Source: Nitrospirota bacterium
GTDB taxonomy: Bacteria > Nitrospirota > Thermodesulfovibrionia > UBA6902
Length of the DNA stretch: 64,000 bases
Assembly: GCA_016215115.1 (NCBI GenBank)
Contig: JACRLN010000051.1
Coordinates: 1 to 64,000, forward strand
Direction of reading: 5' to 3'
How positions within the stretch are numbered: the stretch's first letter is position 1; each line of letters begins with the position of its first letter. The notes under the pieces were generated by a model that saw nothing but the letters and a program-made list of their open reading frames with translations, ran no database searches and was not told the DNA's origin. This document shows positions 44,336-54,226 of the stretch, one piece after another. The position numbers and the translations under genes were made by a program.

Positions 44336-47300
44336 GTGCCGCTTGATCTCTCTATATTCCAGAAAGCCCTTAGCACCTTAGAGGGAAGAAGTGCGGACAC
44401 ATTTACTTCGCTCACAGGATCTTCGGGTGCGCTGTTTTTTTCGATGTTCAAAGGATCATCTCTTCTCCTTTGTTCTTCAGACACTGCTGCTTCCGATTTT
44501 CATTCAGATGCGGTTTTCTGGGCGAAGTTATTAAAAGTTGAAGCCCCGATTTTAATCCCTTCGAAAGACGATCCTTTACGATTACAGAGTCTGATTAACC
44601 TCTATGCTGACGATTCAGGCAAGTTCATTGCCTCTGTTGATGCAGCTTTTTCACCATTATGGAGCAGGGGAGAATTTCCGCTGTACAGCATTACAAAAGG
44701 GGTCATTATTGACCGTGATGTGATTGTACAACAGCTTCAGGGACAAGGGTACCACATGGTCCCTGTTGTTACCGGGGAAGGAGAGATGAGCGTAAGAGGT
44801 GGAATCCTTGATATTTTAGCGCCTAATGAAGAAAATCCTGTGCGAATAGAATTCTTCGGCGATGAGATTGAATCCATCAGGTTTTTTGATATTGACACGC
44901 AACTGTCTTTGAAAGAAATAAATGATATTCAGATATGTTCTACAGTTGAGCCGGAAAAGGGGCCAAACCTTCTTGAGCTTTTGTCTGACAGCATATTTAT
45001 TTTAAATGAGCCGGATGATATAAAAAGGCATTGGCCGGAGTTTGAAAATTCGATAATTCACAAAATCCCCCTTAATCCCCCTTTGTCAAAGGGGGGAGAG
45101 GGGGGATTTGAAGTCTTTCCCCCTGAACGCCAAATCCTCTCCTTCACCTCACTCCCATTACATAATGATGGTTTCCATTTCCCTGTCAGCAGCCCGGCAG
45201 GACTCGGCATCCTACCGGAAGAAAGAAAATCTGTCGAAGAGTTTGTCAGAAAAGTCATTGAACTTGGAAAGCAATATTTCATCTTGATTGTCTGTTCATC
45301 GGAAGGACAGGCCAAGAGATTAAAGGAATTGTTTTTTGATCATGATTCAGACGTCCCCATTCTCAGCAGCAATGCAGTTATTAAAGATACGCGCAGCCCG
45401 GTATTATGCTTCGGCGAATTAAGCAGGGGATTTACATATCAGAATACTATCGTACTTGCCGAGAGAGACATTTTCGGGCAAAGACCTTCCTTTAAGCGCA
45501 CAAAAAAGTCCAGAATTTCGACGCTTATTTCTTCAATAGAAGATTTCAAAGAAGGGGATTACCTTGTGCATGCCGAGCATGGCATCGGCAGGTTCCTTGG
45601 TCTTAAAAAACAGAAAATTGAAGATTATGAAGGAGATTTCATAGTCCTTGAGTATCTTGAAGGCGCAAAACTTTATGTACCGCTTGAGCATATTAACTCT
45701 GTTCAAAAATATCATGCCCCTGAAAGTGTGCGACCAAAAACAGACAGGCTCGGCGGGAAGACCTGGGAAAAGACCAAGCAAAAGGTCCAGCAGAAAATAA
45801 GGGATATGGCCGAGCGCTTATTAGCAATTTATGCGAAACGCTCTACAGCAGAGGGACATGCATTCTCGGAAGACACGGAACTGCATAAAGAGTTTGACGG
45901 GTTCTTTCCTTATGAAGAAACCCCTGACCAGTTGACTTCCATCAATGAGATAAAACGTGATATGGAAAACCCTGTGCCGATGGACAGGCTATTATGCGGA
46001 GACGTCGGCTACGGCAAAACGGAGGTAGTGATGAGGGCGTGCTTCAAGGCTGCTTATGATTCAAAGCAGGCAGCAGTGCTTGTACCCACAACCATACTCG
46101 CTGAACAGCATTACGAAACATTTACCGCACGTTTCTCTGCTTTTCCCATCAGAATTGATTATCTCAGCCGCTTTAAAAGCAAAGCCGAACAGAAGCAGAC
46201 TCTCAAGGCGCTTGCCGAAGGGAATATTGACGTCATTATCGGGACTCACCGTTTATTAGCAAAGGATGTGAGCTTCTTTAACCTCGGACTTCTGATAGTT
46301 GATGAAGAGCATAAATTCGGAGTAACTCACAAGGAAAAATTAAAGGCTATCAAGGAAAATGTAGACGTCCTGACCCTCTCCGCCACGCCTATTCCGCGAA
46401 CGCTCCATATGGCGCTTTCAGGTATAAGAGGCATGAGCGTCATCGAGACGCCGCCTGAAGAAAGACTCGCTGTAAAGAGTATTGTTTCACGGTTTAATCC
46501 GGCGACAATCCAAGAGGCGCTCCAGAAAGAATTAGAAAGGGAAGGGCAGGCATTCTTTGTGCACAACCGTATTCAGGATATTTATAAGATCGGGAACTTT
46601 CTTAGAGAGATGGTTCCTGATGCAAAGATAGGCGTTGCTCACGGGCAGATGAATGCAAAAGAACTTGAGCATGTAATGAGGGCCTTTTTTCACAAGGAGA
46701 TAAACGTTCTTGTCTCAACCTCCATTATCGGATCAGGACTTGATATACCATCTGCCAATACAATCATTATTGACAGGGCAGACAGGTTCGGGCTTGCTGA
46801 CCTGTATCAATTGAGGGGCAGGGTCGGACGCTCAAATGTAAAGGCATATGCATATTTCCTCATCCCGGGAGAAGATATTATCTCAGAGGATGCAAGGAAA
46901 AAACTTCAGGCGATTCAGGAGCTCGGTTATCTCGGCGCAGGTTTCCGTCTGGCCCTGAGAGACCTCGAGATCAGGGGCGCGGGAAACCTTCTTGGCGCTG
47001 AGCAGTCAGGACATATTGAGGCAGTCGGGTTTGATATGTATATGGAGATGCTTGAATCAGCCGTTGCAGAATTAAAAGGAGAAAAGATAGAGCCGAAGAT
47101 GGAGCCTGTTATTGACCTCAAAATTACAGCCGTTATCCCTGAAGAGTATATTGAAAATCCCGATCTGAGATTGAGCATCTACAGAAAGATTGCCACCGCC
47201 AAAGACATCAAATCTCTCGAACGGCTGCTTGAAGAACTTAAAGACAGATTCGGCCCGCCCCCTGAAAAGACTAAAAGGCTTTTAGAAATCATGGAACTGA

Positions 47301-47542
47301 AAACGCTGGCGAAAAGATTCCTCATAACCAGGGTACAAAATATTAACGGAAGGATACAAATTATCTTTGGACCGGATACCCAGGTTTCCTCACAGACCAT
47401 ATTCTCTCTCTATAATACCCGCAAGAAAATACTTAAATTCCTTCCCGAAGGCGGCATTGAGCTCGATCTCAGAGGAAAGCCATGGAGCGATATTTTTAAG
47501 GAATTGAAGAGGGTGATGGAGGAGCTGGAAAGCGGAGCTTGA
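44336..47542 (+). CDS. mfd: Transcription-repair coupling factor Mfd
   Basis: Mfd removes stalled RNA polymerase and recruits UvrA to lesions. The 1068-residue protein has a UvrB-like N-terminal region, an RNA-polymerase-interacting domain (EGDYLVHAEHGIGRFLGLKKQ), helicase motifs GDVGYGKTEV and VDEEHKFGV, SATPIPRTL and a C-terminal TRCF domain. The start is GTG at 44336 with AAGGAT upstream. A short repeat-derived segment (PLNPPLSKGGEGGFE) is inserted near residue 245 without breaking the frame. Confidence 0.96.
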   Translation: MPLDLSIFQKALSTLEGRSADTFTSLTGSSGALFFSMFKGSSLLLCSSDTAASDFHSDAVFWAKLLKVEAPILIPSKDDPLRLQSLINLYADDSGKFIASVDAAFSPLWSRGEFPLYSITKGVIIDRDVIVQQLQGQGYHMVPVVTGEGEMSVRGGILDILAPNEENPVRIEFFGDEIESIRFFDIDTQLSLKEINDIQICSTVEPEKGPNLLELLSDSIFILNEPDDIKRHWPEFENSIIHKIPLNPPLSKGGEGGFEVFPPERQILSFTSLPLHNDGFHFPVSSPAGLGILPEERKSVEEFVRKVIELGKQYFILIVCSSEGQAKRLKELFFDHDSDVPILSSNAVIKDTRSPVLCFGELSRGFTYQNTIVLAERDIFGQRPSFKRTKKSRISTLISSIEDFKEGDYLVHAEHGIGRFLGLKKQKIEDYEGDFIVLEYLEGAKLYVPLEHINSVQKYHAPESVRPKTDRLGGKTWEKTKQKVQQKIRDMAERLLAIYAKRSTAEGHAFSEDTELHKEFDGFFPYEETPDQLTSINEIKRDMENPVPMDRLLCGDVGYGKTEVVMRACFKAAYDSKQAAVLVPTTILAEQHYETFTARFSAFPIRIDYLSRFKSKAEQKQTLKALAEGNIDVIIGTHRLLAKDVSFFNLGLLIVDEEHKFGVTHKEKLKAIKENVDVLTLSATPIPRTLHMALSGIRGMSVIETPPEERLAVKSIVSRFNPATIQEALQKELEREGQAFFVHNRIQDIYKIGNFLREMVPDAKIGVAHGQMNAKELEHVMRAFFHKEINVLVSTSIIGSGLDIPSANTIIIDRADRFGLADLYQLRGRVGRSNVKAYAYFLIPGEDIISEDARKKLQAIQELGYLGAGFRLALRDLEIRGAGNLLGAEQSGHIEAVGFDMYMEMLESAVAELKGEKIEPKMEPVIDLKITAVIPEEYIENPDLRLSIYRKIATAKDIKSLERLLEELKDRFGPPPEKTKRLLEIMELKTLAKRFLITRVQNINGRIQIIFGPDTQVSSQTIFSLYNTRKKILKFLPEGGIELDLRGKPWSDIFKELKRVMEELESGA
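45064..45110. repeat. CCCCCTTT/AAAGGGGG repeat inserted in frame in mfd
   Basis: A small palindromic element translating as NPPLSKGGEGGFE within the N-terminal module. It is the same family as the insertion at 12325-12437 in the cytochrome gene. Confidence 0.8.
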
Positions 47543-47648
47543 TCAGAGGTCCTTTCCAGTATCCTGGTTTGACAACTGTCACGTGACAAGTTATAAGTTG
47601 TTCCCGTTTTATAGACGGAGACGCTTATGACGTAGAAATAACAGATTA

Positions 47649-48947
47649 TCATTCCCCCAGCACGCCCATCACCCAGAGGAGATTGACCAGGGCCGCGCGG
47701 TAGTTCCTCCAGGCTCGTGAAAGATTTCCCCTTGCCTTCTGGAGGTTCAATTCCGCATCTTCGACCTCAAGCCTGATCTTCACTCCCAATTCGTATCCCT
47801 TTTCCGACAGGAGCAACAGTTTTTCAGCCTGCTTCACTGTGCCGGAAAGGGCATCAACGATCTCCTTTGATTCTTGCACGGCATTCAGCGCCTCACGCGC
47901 CTGCAAGGCAATGGAATCAGCAAGCTTTTCCTCGTCTATCTTAATGCTGCGAAGGTCGCTTTCAGCCTGGGCCACTCTTCCCCTGGTGCGCATTCCGTCA
48001 AAGAAGGGAAACGACAGGAACATCCCGGCGCTCCATGCCTTCCCGTTTGTGGCCATGTCTCTGCTGTCGATATCTTTCCATCCGTATCCGCCCCTGAATT
48101 CAAGGCGCGGTTTGTCATCGGCGTTTGCTATGGTGACGAGTTCGCCTGCGATGCTGATCCGGTAGCGGAGGTCTCTCATTTCAGGCCGCTGCTCAAGCGC
48201 TGTATTATATACCGCTTCATAAGTCTGGACTACCGTAACATTCCCGGGTTCCAGGCTGCCGGTGACATCGAGGTTGTCACCCTCGAAGGCAAGAAGAAAA
48301 CGCAGCCTGTCGAGTGCATCACGTATCCGGTTTTCCGTGCGGATGACCTCAGGACGTGCATTTTCCACGGCCACTTCAGCAGCCAATATCTCATAATCAG
48401 TTGCAACTCCGGCAGAGTATTTGCGGCGAGCCTCTTCAAGATGACGTTCTTTCTGCTCAAGGTTCTGGCGCGCAATGGCATGTAGCTCCCTTGAAAGAAG
48501 TACATCGTAGAAGGCAATGGGGACATCCCTGAATGCCGCCTGACGATAAAGTCTCAATTGTTCTTCAGCGGTCTTGAGGCCCTCCTTTGCCGCCCTTATT
48601 GCAGCGCCGACCTTTCCCCATGTAAATAGTGTCTGGGTAACGCCGATTTCTCCGGAATATATCTCCTGCCTGTCAGGAACAATCCCGGTTATATCCTGGC
48701 TGATGATTGCCGAACCGGTCATGGTAAGTTGTGGAAAGGCGGCAGCCCTCTCTTCCACATACTTTCCCTGTACCCAGCGGAAGTACTCTTTCGCTTTTTG
48801 AATATCGCGGTTTTTTTCAGCGGTAATATCAAGCGCCTGCTGCAAAGTCAAAACCTTCACATCTTCAGCTATTGCAGAAAGAGACGGTAACAACGTGATT
48901 AACCAAAATACGAGTGAACAATAATATATAGATGAATATTTCTTCAT
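47649..48947 (-). CDS. TolC-family outer membrane efflux protein
   Basis: About 432 residues with a signal peptide. Two internally homologous helical halves are typical of TolC-type channels (ALDITAEKNRDIQKAKEYFRWVQG; EKGYELGVKIRLEVEDAELNLQKARGNLSRAWRNYRAALVNLLW). The ATG at 48947 has a GGCGGTG Shine-Dalgarno and overlaps the stop of the RND pump gene (ATGA). It forms the outer membrane exit of the efflux system. Confidence 0.92.
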   Translation of the reverse strand: MKKYSSIYYCSLVFWLITLLPSLSAIAEDVKVLTLQQALDITAEKNRDIQKAKEYFRWVQGKYVEERAAAFPQLTMTGSAIISQDITGIVPDRQEIYSGEIGVTQTLFTWGKVGAAIRAAKEGLKTAEEQLRLYRQAAFRDVPIAFYDVLLSRELHAIARQNLEQKERHLEEARRKYSAGVATDYEILAAEVAVENARPEVIRTENRIRDALDRLRFLLAFEGDNLDVTGSLEPGNVTVVQTYEAVYNTALEQRPEMRDLRYRISIAGELVTIANADDKPRLEFRGGYGWKDIDSRDMATNGKAWSAGMFLSFPFFDGMRTRGRVAQAESDLRSIKIDEEKLADSIALQAREALNAVQESKEIVDALSGTVKQAEKLLLLSEKGYELGVKIRLEVEDAELNLQKARGNLSRAWRNYRAALVNLLWVMGVLGE

Positions 48948-51900
48948 GTCGTCACCGCCTTCTTTAAGCCAAAGCGTTTCCGCACCCACACGCTGAAATC
49001 ATCCAGTGCCGTGTACATCACAGGGACGACCAGAAGTGTCAATACTGTGGAGGTAAGAAGTCCGCCGATGACGGCGCGCGCCATGGGAGCACGCATCTCC
49101 GCACCTGAACCGAGGGCAAATGCCAGCGGCATCATGCCGAATATCATGGCAAGTGTTGTCATCAGAATAGGACGCAGCCTCGTCCTTCCGGCTGTTATGA
49201 CAGCTTCACTCCTTTCCATCCCTCGTCCGCGCAGCACCTTTGCATAGTCCACAAGGAGGATGGCGTTTTTTGTTACCAGACCCATGAGCATTATCAAACC
49301 GATAAGAGACATGATATTGATAGTATCGCCTGTAAGGAAAAGCATCCCTGCCATTCCGACAATGGAAAGCGGCAGGGAGAGCATAATGGCAAGGGGTTCG
49401 AGAAACGATTCGAACTGCGCCGCTAATATGAGATAGACAAGGACCACCGCAAGGATTAGAGACTCTCCCATATACCCGAAGGACTCCGCCATGTCCTCCG
49501 CCTCTCCTGAAAATACGATCTTGTACCCGGGCTCCATCCTGATTCCCTCTGCAGCCTTCTGCACCTTGCTCACCGCGGTGCCTATGGGCACGCCGTCGAG
49601 ATTGGCAGTTATCACGACCTCACGGTTCAGGGCCTGCCGGTTGATCTCCGAAGGCGAGTTGCTCACCTCATACGAAGCGATATTCGACAGGGGCATGAGA
49701 ACAGGAGACCGATTTCCCCACTGCATGGTAAGCCTCAGGTTCTGCACCTGCAAAGGGTCCTGGCGCAGATGCTCAGGCAATCTGACCCGCATGTCAACCG
49801 AATCGCCGTCTTCGTCTTCATACGTTGTAACTGCTTCCCCTCCGACAAGCGCGCTTACGGTGCGGACGATGCGGTCGGTCATGATCCCGGCGTTCACCGC
49901 CTTTTCTCTATCCACCGTAAGCCGGTATTCGGGGATATCATTCTCCAGTGTCGCTTCAATATCGACAATGCCGGGGATCCCGTACATCTTATCCTTCAAC
50001 TTGGTGGAATACTTTTTCAATAAGGATATATCCTCACCCCTCACATTCACAACGAGGGGTTTGATACTGCTTCCAACCCCGCCTGCTTCCTCAATAGATA
50101 TCTTAATTCCCGGAATGCGCTGAAGCCTGTTGCGGACATCCCGCTGGATGGCTTCCTGCCTCCTCTTCCTCTCAGAGCTTTCCTTGAGCTTGATATAGAC
50201 CACTCCGCTTTGTACTGTACCGCTGTCGCCTGCGCCGACAGTAGAATAGGTGTGATCAATCTCGGAAATATCTTTGAGCGCTTCAAGCATTGCGTTGAGG
50301 CGGCTGCGGCTTTCGCTGAGCGATGCGTCCGGAGCGGTTTTAAAACTCACCTGAAATTCACCTTTATCAAAATTGGTCATGAAGGATGATTCGAGCATGC
50401 CGAATATCATAAGCCCGCCGACAAAGGCGGCCAATGCAGAGAACAGGACGGTCTTGCGGTGTCCTAAGGCCCATCCGATCAGTCCGCGGTAACGCTCCGC
50501 TATATTCTCAAACAGATCATTAAAGCGGTCGAGCATACGTGAGATAAACCCGCGTCTTCCTTCCCTGTGTATGGCCGGATCATGCCAGCGCGATGACAGC
50601 ATGGGATCGAGCGTGAATGACACTATAAGAGATACAGTTACCGCGAAGGCCACAGTTATACCGAAGGAGAAGAAGAAACGTCCCACGATACCCTTCATGA
50701 AAGCCACCGGCACAAACACGGCAAGAATAGACATTGTCGTGGCAAAGACAGCGAGCCCTATTTCGCTCGTACCATTGCGCGCAGCAGTGAAATGGTCCTC
50801 ACCACGTTCAAGATGCCGGACGATATTTTCCCGTACAACTATAGCGTCGTCTATCAGAAGGCCAATGGCAAGTGAGAGCGCCATGAGCGTCATGATGTTG
50901 AGCGTCATGCCGAGCGCGTTCAGGATGATGAATGATGATATAACCGATATGGGCAGGGTAATCCCGGTTATGACCGTAGAGCGCCATGAGTTGATGAAGC
51001 AGAAGACTATCAGGACCGTGAGGATACCGCCGATGACCATCGGCTCCTTCACATCCCTGAGAGAATCAAGCGTCATGGTAGAGGCGTCGCGCACTACGTC
51101 CAGAGTCACGCCTGAAGGAAGTTCCGGCTGAAGTTGGGAGACACGCTTCTTAATCGCATCTACAACCTCCACCATATTCGCCCCGGATTGTTTCTGAATA
51201 TCAAGCGCCACTGCGGGAATACCGTTTACAAGCGCAAGGGACCGCTCCTCTTCAATGCCGTCCACCACCTCCGCAACCTCTGCAAGCCTGATCGGTCTGC
51301 CTTCGCGTTCACCAATTACCATAGAGCGGAACTGCTCCACGCGGTCCGGTTTTCCTGCTACGCGGAGCGGATACTCGGTGTTGCCGCGGTTCAGCCTTCC
51401 CAACGGGGTATTTACATTTTCCGACCTCAGTCCGTTTATCACAGTGTCAACGCCGATGCCGAGGGATTCGATACGGACCGGGTCTATAACAACATTGACT
51501 TCTCTCTTTGCTGAACCGACAAGATCGACCTTTCCCACTCCGGCAACGGTTTCAAGACGGCGCTTTATTTTCTTTTCGACAAGAAGGGTCAGGTCACGGT
51601 TTGAAAGGGACGAGGAACGGACTGCAAGCGATATGACCGGTAAGGCATTGAAATCGAGCTTCTGTATAATGGGGTCTTCGATGCCTTGCGGCAGTTCGCC
51701 CCGGACCGCATTTATTTTAGCCCGGGTCTCCTGTGCGACCTCATTGATCTTCTCTTCAAGGCGGAACTCCACCACCACGGTGGAGACCCCTTCGCGGGAA
51801 TATGAGATGACGCGCTTCACCCCTGCAACAGGATTTACCGCCTCCTCGATCTTTTTAGTCAGTTCCCTTTCAACGCTTTCCGGAGACGCGCCCGGAAACT

Positions 51901-52048
51901 TTGTAACTATAGAAACAACAGGTATCTCTACATTGGGATACATTTCAACGGACAGCCGGCGGTACGAGAATATACCTAATACAACAAGGGTCAGCATCAT
52001 GACCGCCGCCAGGACAGGCCTCTTTATGGAAAGATCAGAAAGAAGCAT
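48944..52048 (-). CDS. RND-family multidrug efflux pump (HAE1-like)
   Basis: 1034 residues, normal length for an inner-membrane RND transporter with 12 helices and two large periplasmic loops. The helix-4 proton-relay region is GLLIDDAIVVRENIVRHLE. VLVYLILAAQFESFLEPLAIM and GLVTKNAILLVDYA are also typical. It is co-transcribed with the adaptor and TolC genes. The substrates are likely hydrophobic compounds. Confidence 0.95.
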   Translation of the reverse strand: MLLSDLSIKRPVLAAVMMLTLVVLGIFSYRRLSVEMYPNVEIPVVSIVTKFPGASPESVERELTKKIEEAVNPVAGVKRVISYSREGVSTVVVEFRLEEKINEVAQETRAKINAVRGELPQGIEDPIIQKLDFNALPVISLAVRSSSLSNRDLTLLVEKKIKRRLETVAGVGKVDLVGSAKREVNVVIDPVRIESLGIGVDTVINGLRSENVNTPLGRLNRGNTEYPLRVAGKPDRVEQFRSMVIGEREGRPIRLAEVAEVVDGIEEERSLALVNGIPAVALDIQKQSGANMVEVVDAIKKRVSQLQPELPSGVTLDVVRDASTMTLDSLRDVKEPMVIGGILTVLIVFCFINSWRSTVITGITLPISVISSFIILNALGMTLNIMTLMALSLAIGLLIDDAIVVRENIVRHLERGEDHFTAARNGTSEIGLAVFATTMSILAVFVPVAFMKGIVGRFFFSFGITVAFAVTVSLIVSFTLDPMLSSRWHDPAIHREGRRGFISRMLDRFNDLFENIAERYRGLIGWALGHRKTVLFSALAAFVGGLMIFGMLESSFMTNFDKGEFQVSFKTAPDASLSESRSRLNAMLEALKDISEIDHTYSTVGAGDSGTVQSGVVYIKLKESSERKRRQEAIQRDVRNRLQRIPGIKISIEEAGGVGSSIKPLVVNVRGEDISLLKKYSTKLKDKMYGIPGIVDIEATLENDIPEYRLTVDREKAVNAGIMTDRIVRTVSALVGGEAVTTYEDEDGDSVDMRVRLPEHLRQDPLQVQNLRLTMQWGNRSPVLMPLSNIASYEVSNSPSEINRQALNREVVITANLDGVPIGTAVSKVQKAAEGIRMEPGYKIVFSGEAEDMAESFGYMGESLILAVVLVYLILAAQFESFLEPLAIMLSLPLSIVGMAGMLFLTGDTINIMSLIGLIMLMGLVTKNAILLVDYAKVLRGRGMERSEAVITAGRTRLRPILMTTLAMIFGMMPLAFALGSGAEMRAPMARAVIGGLLTSTVLTLLVVPVMYTALDDFSVWVRKRFGLKKAVTT

Positions 52049-52051
52049 CCC

Positions 52052-53206
52052 CTAACCCCCCTGGCCGGTGATTATGACTTTGTCATCGTCTTTCAAATTA
52101 AAGCCGCCGCGTACAACCAGCAGTTCCCCGGGATTTAGTCCCGAAACAATTTCCACCTGATCTCCCGCGATCACGCCGGTGACCACTTCCCTGTAATGCG
52201 CCAGGTCATTTTCAATTACGTATGCGCCGGCCTTCTTCCCCGCAACATTAAGACCTGTGAGAGCTGAGCGGGGGACCTGGATAACAGATCTCCTGATTCC
52301 TGTCTGAATCATACCTTTAACAAAAAGTCCTCCCTTTAATTCTCCCGATGAATTGATCACTTCAGCGATCACTTTTACCGATCTGTCCGCTTCGTCCACC
52401 GAAGGGTTTATGTGCATTACCTTACCCGAAAATTTTCTACCGGGAAGCGCGTCCACCGTGAAAGTCAGAGGGTCCCCAATTTTTATGGAAGCCATATCTA
52501 CCGACGGGACCGTGACGGTAAGTTTGAGGATTCTGTTATCTACGATCTTAAAGAGCGCCTTGGCTGCTCCTGTATCGCTGGCAAGATCGCCCACATTTAC
52601 ATCACGCAGGGAGACGACCCCGTCCATAGGAGAAAGTATCAGCCCTTTGGAAAGGCGCGCCTGAAGCGAGCGCAGTTCTCCTTCTGCCGCGCTGATCTGG
52701 GCCCGCGCTGCTTCAACTCCGGCATTTGCCGCCGCTGTCTCTGATTCTGCATCATCATAATTCTGCTGCGTGGCAAGGCCGAATTCCCTGAGCTTCTGCA
52801 TGCGGGCCTTTTCACGCTCTGCGCGCTGGGCAACGACCTGAGCCTGAAGGTATCCGGCCTTTGACGATTCAACCGCAGCCCCGGCCTTATTTACAAGAGC
52901 CCCGGTCTCACTTACGTTTATCCGGGCAAGGGGATCATTCTTCTTTACTCTTACCCATTCGGTAACATAAACATCACTTATGAGGCCCAGGATCTGGGAC
53001 TTCACCTCTGCCTCGTATTTTGGGGTCAGGGAACCGACCACATCGATCCCTTCGATCAGTTCTGAAGCTGCAACCGTTATGGTTTCTACAGCCACCGCGG
53101 GACGACCGGCCTTGTCCTCATTTTTGCCGTCAGCGCTTTTTGAAGAACATCCTGACGTCCATAGTATAGAAAGCAATATGAAAAATAATAGTATGTTCTT
53201 ATTCAT
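52052..53206 (-). CDS. RND periplasmic adaptor lipoprotein
   Basis: About 384 residues. A lipoprotein signal (WTSGCSS) is followed by a biotinyl-lipoyl-like domain split by a long coiled-coil hairpin (NKAGAAVESSKAGYLQAQVVAQRAEREKA) and beta-barrel domains. The ATG at 53206 is preferred over an upstream TTG. It lies 3 bp from the pump gene and is the membrane-fusion part of the tripartite system. Confidence 0.92.
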   Translation of the reverse strand: MNKNILLFFILLSILWTSGCSSKSADGKNEDKAGRPAVAVETITVAASELIEGIDVVGSLTPKYEAEVKSQILGLISDVYVTEWVRVKKNDPLARINVSETGALVNKAGAAVESSKAGYLQAQVVAQRAEREKARMQKLREFGLATQQNYDDAESETAAANAGVEAARAQISAAEGELRSLQARLSKGLILSPMDGVVSLRDVNVGDLASDTGAAKALFKIVDNRILKLTVTVPSVDMASIKIGDPLTFTVDALPGRKFSGKVMHINPSVDEADRSVKVIAEVINSSGELKGGLFVKGMIQTGIRRSVIQVPRSALTGLNVAGKKAGAYVIENDLAHYREVVTGVIAGDQVEIVSGLNPGELLVVRGGFNLKDDDKVIITGQGG

Positions 53207-53218
53207 AGTCAATGTAAC

Positions 53219-53845
53219 TCACCTTTCCCTTTTCGATTTTGAAGGAGTGACCCCGTCAAAGACTAAAGCGAGCATGGCGGACAGTCCTTTTTTGTCTACC
53301 ATAGGGGAGCGGTGGCAAAGCTGCTCTTCAAGCACAAAGTTCAGCGCCCCTATCAACACACATGACAACGTATCTGCATTCACCTTTCGGAATTCGCCGC
53401 TTTCGATCCCGTCCTTCACAATTAGATCCGTTACCTCTCTTATCTTGAGGTGGTAGCCCTCGAAGTCAATGAACGGCGCGCCCTGAGGAGGCCCGTAATA
53501 GATCGAATACATAAGTCTTGCCGCCTTGAGATTTTTCATGAACAGGAGAAATATCCTGTCATAGAGCCGTATCACGCGTTCACGCGCGCTCAATTCTTCT
53601 TGTACGGTTTCTTTTAATATCTTTTCAAGTACCTCGAAGGGTTTTGTCATCAGTTCTGTGTAAATGCCTTCTTTGTTCCCGAAATAGTAATAGAGCACCG
53701 GCTTTGACACATCCGCGGCCTCAACAATCTCCCGCACGGAAGTGGCGGCATATCCCCTTTCGTTAAAGATATCAAGGGCTGACTGGAGAAGACGTTCCCG
53801 CGCCGCATGCTCTCCGGATTTTACCGGGTATTTTTTTTTCGCCAT
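53219..53845 (-). CDS. TetR-family regulator of the efflux operon
   Basis: About 208 residues. The N-terminal HTH has ALDIFNERGYAATSVREIVEAADVSKPVLYYYFGNKEGIY. The C-terminal ligand domain includes ARLMYSIYYGPPQGAPF and CVLIGALNFVLEEQL. AAAGGAG precedes the ATG at 53845. It is first in the operon with adaptor, pump and TolC. A palindromic operator overlaps its promoter, so autoregulation is likely. Confidence 0.93.
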   Translation of the reverse strand: MAKKKYPVKSGEHAARERLLQSALDIFNERGYAATSVREIVEAADVSKPVLYYYFGNKEGIYTELMTKPFEVLEKILKETVQEELSARERVIRLYDRIFLLFMKNLKAARLMYSIYYGPPQGAPFIDFEGYHLKIREVTDLIVKDGIESGEFRKVNADTLSCVLIGALNFVLEEQLCHRSPMVDKKGLSAMLALVFDGVTPSKSKRER

Positions 53846-53872
53846 CAAAACTCCTTTGCTAAATTTATCTTA

Positions 53873-53892
53873 TATACCTACCGGTAAGTATA
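53873..53892. promoter_or_regulatory. Palindromic TetR operator
   Basis: TATACCTACCGGTAAGTATA is a 20-bp palindrome with one mismatched pair, centred on ACCGGT. It lies about 30 bp upstream of the TetR start codon, the usual place for a TetR/AcrR operator. Confidence 0.75.
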
Positions 53893-54131
53893 TTTGACGG
53901 CAAAAACTTTGTCAAGGAATCTCTGTTTACGAACGATTTGTCAAAGCAACTCTGTAAGTGTTAAGACTGCTGCAATAAGGTATTTCGACATCTGGCTATT
54001 TTGAGTCAGTGGTTGCCAAATATCTCATTAATGAGAAGCGGGATTAGAAAGTTCAGTCTTTCACCATAAAAAAATCGTTCGTCAAGATGGATATGCTTTT
54101 CCGGAATGAAAGATTTCGGCTTGGATCATTC

Positions 54132-54220
54132 GTAGGGGCGATTCGGTGAAGCGCCCTTTTGATAGATGATTTATGTATGACGTTTCAATAACAGGGGCGA
54201 GGCACCGCCTCACCCCTACG
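54132..54220. repeat. GTAGGGGCGA-type palindromes (gap 53846-54226)
   Basis: Two GTAGGGGCGA / TCACCCCTAC units flank about 40 bp between mdh and the TetR gene. Further upstream, ACGAACGATTT (53929) and AAATCGTTCGT (54072) form a separate long-range inverted pair. No gene is seen in the gap. Confidence 0.65.
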
Positions 54221-54226
54221 AATAAT

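Noticed and set aside
49491-51514. Long open frames antisense to the RND pump gene
   Set aside because: They are shadow frames of a clear 1034-residue transporter and have no domain signatures.
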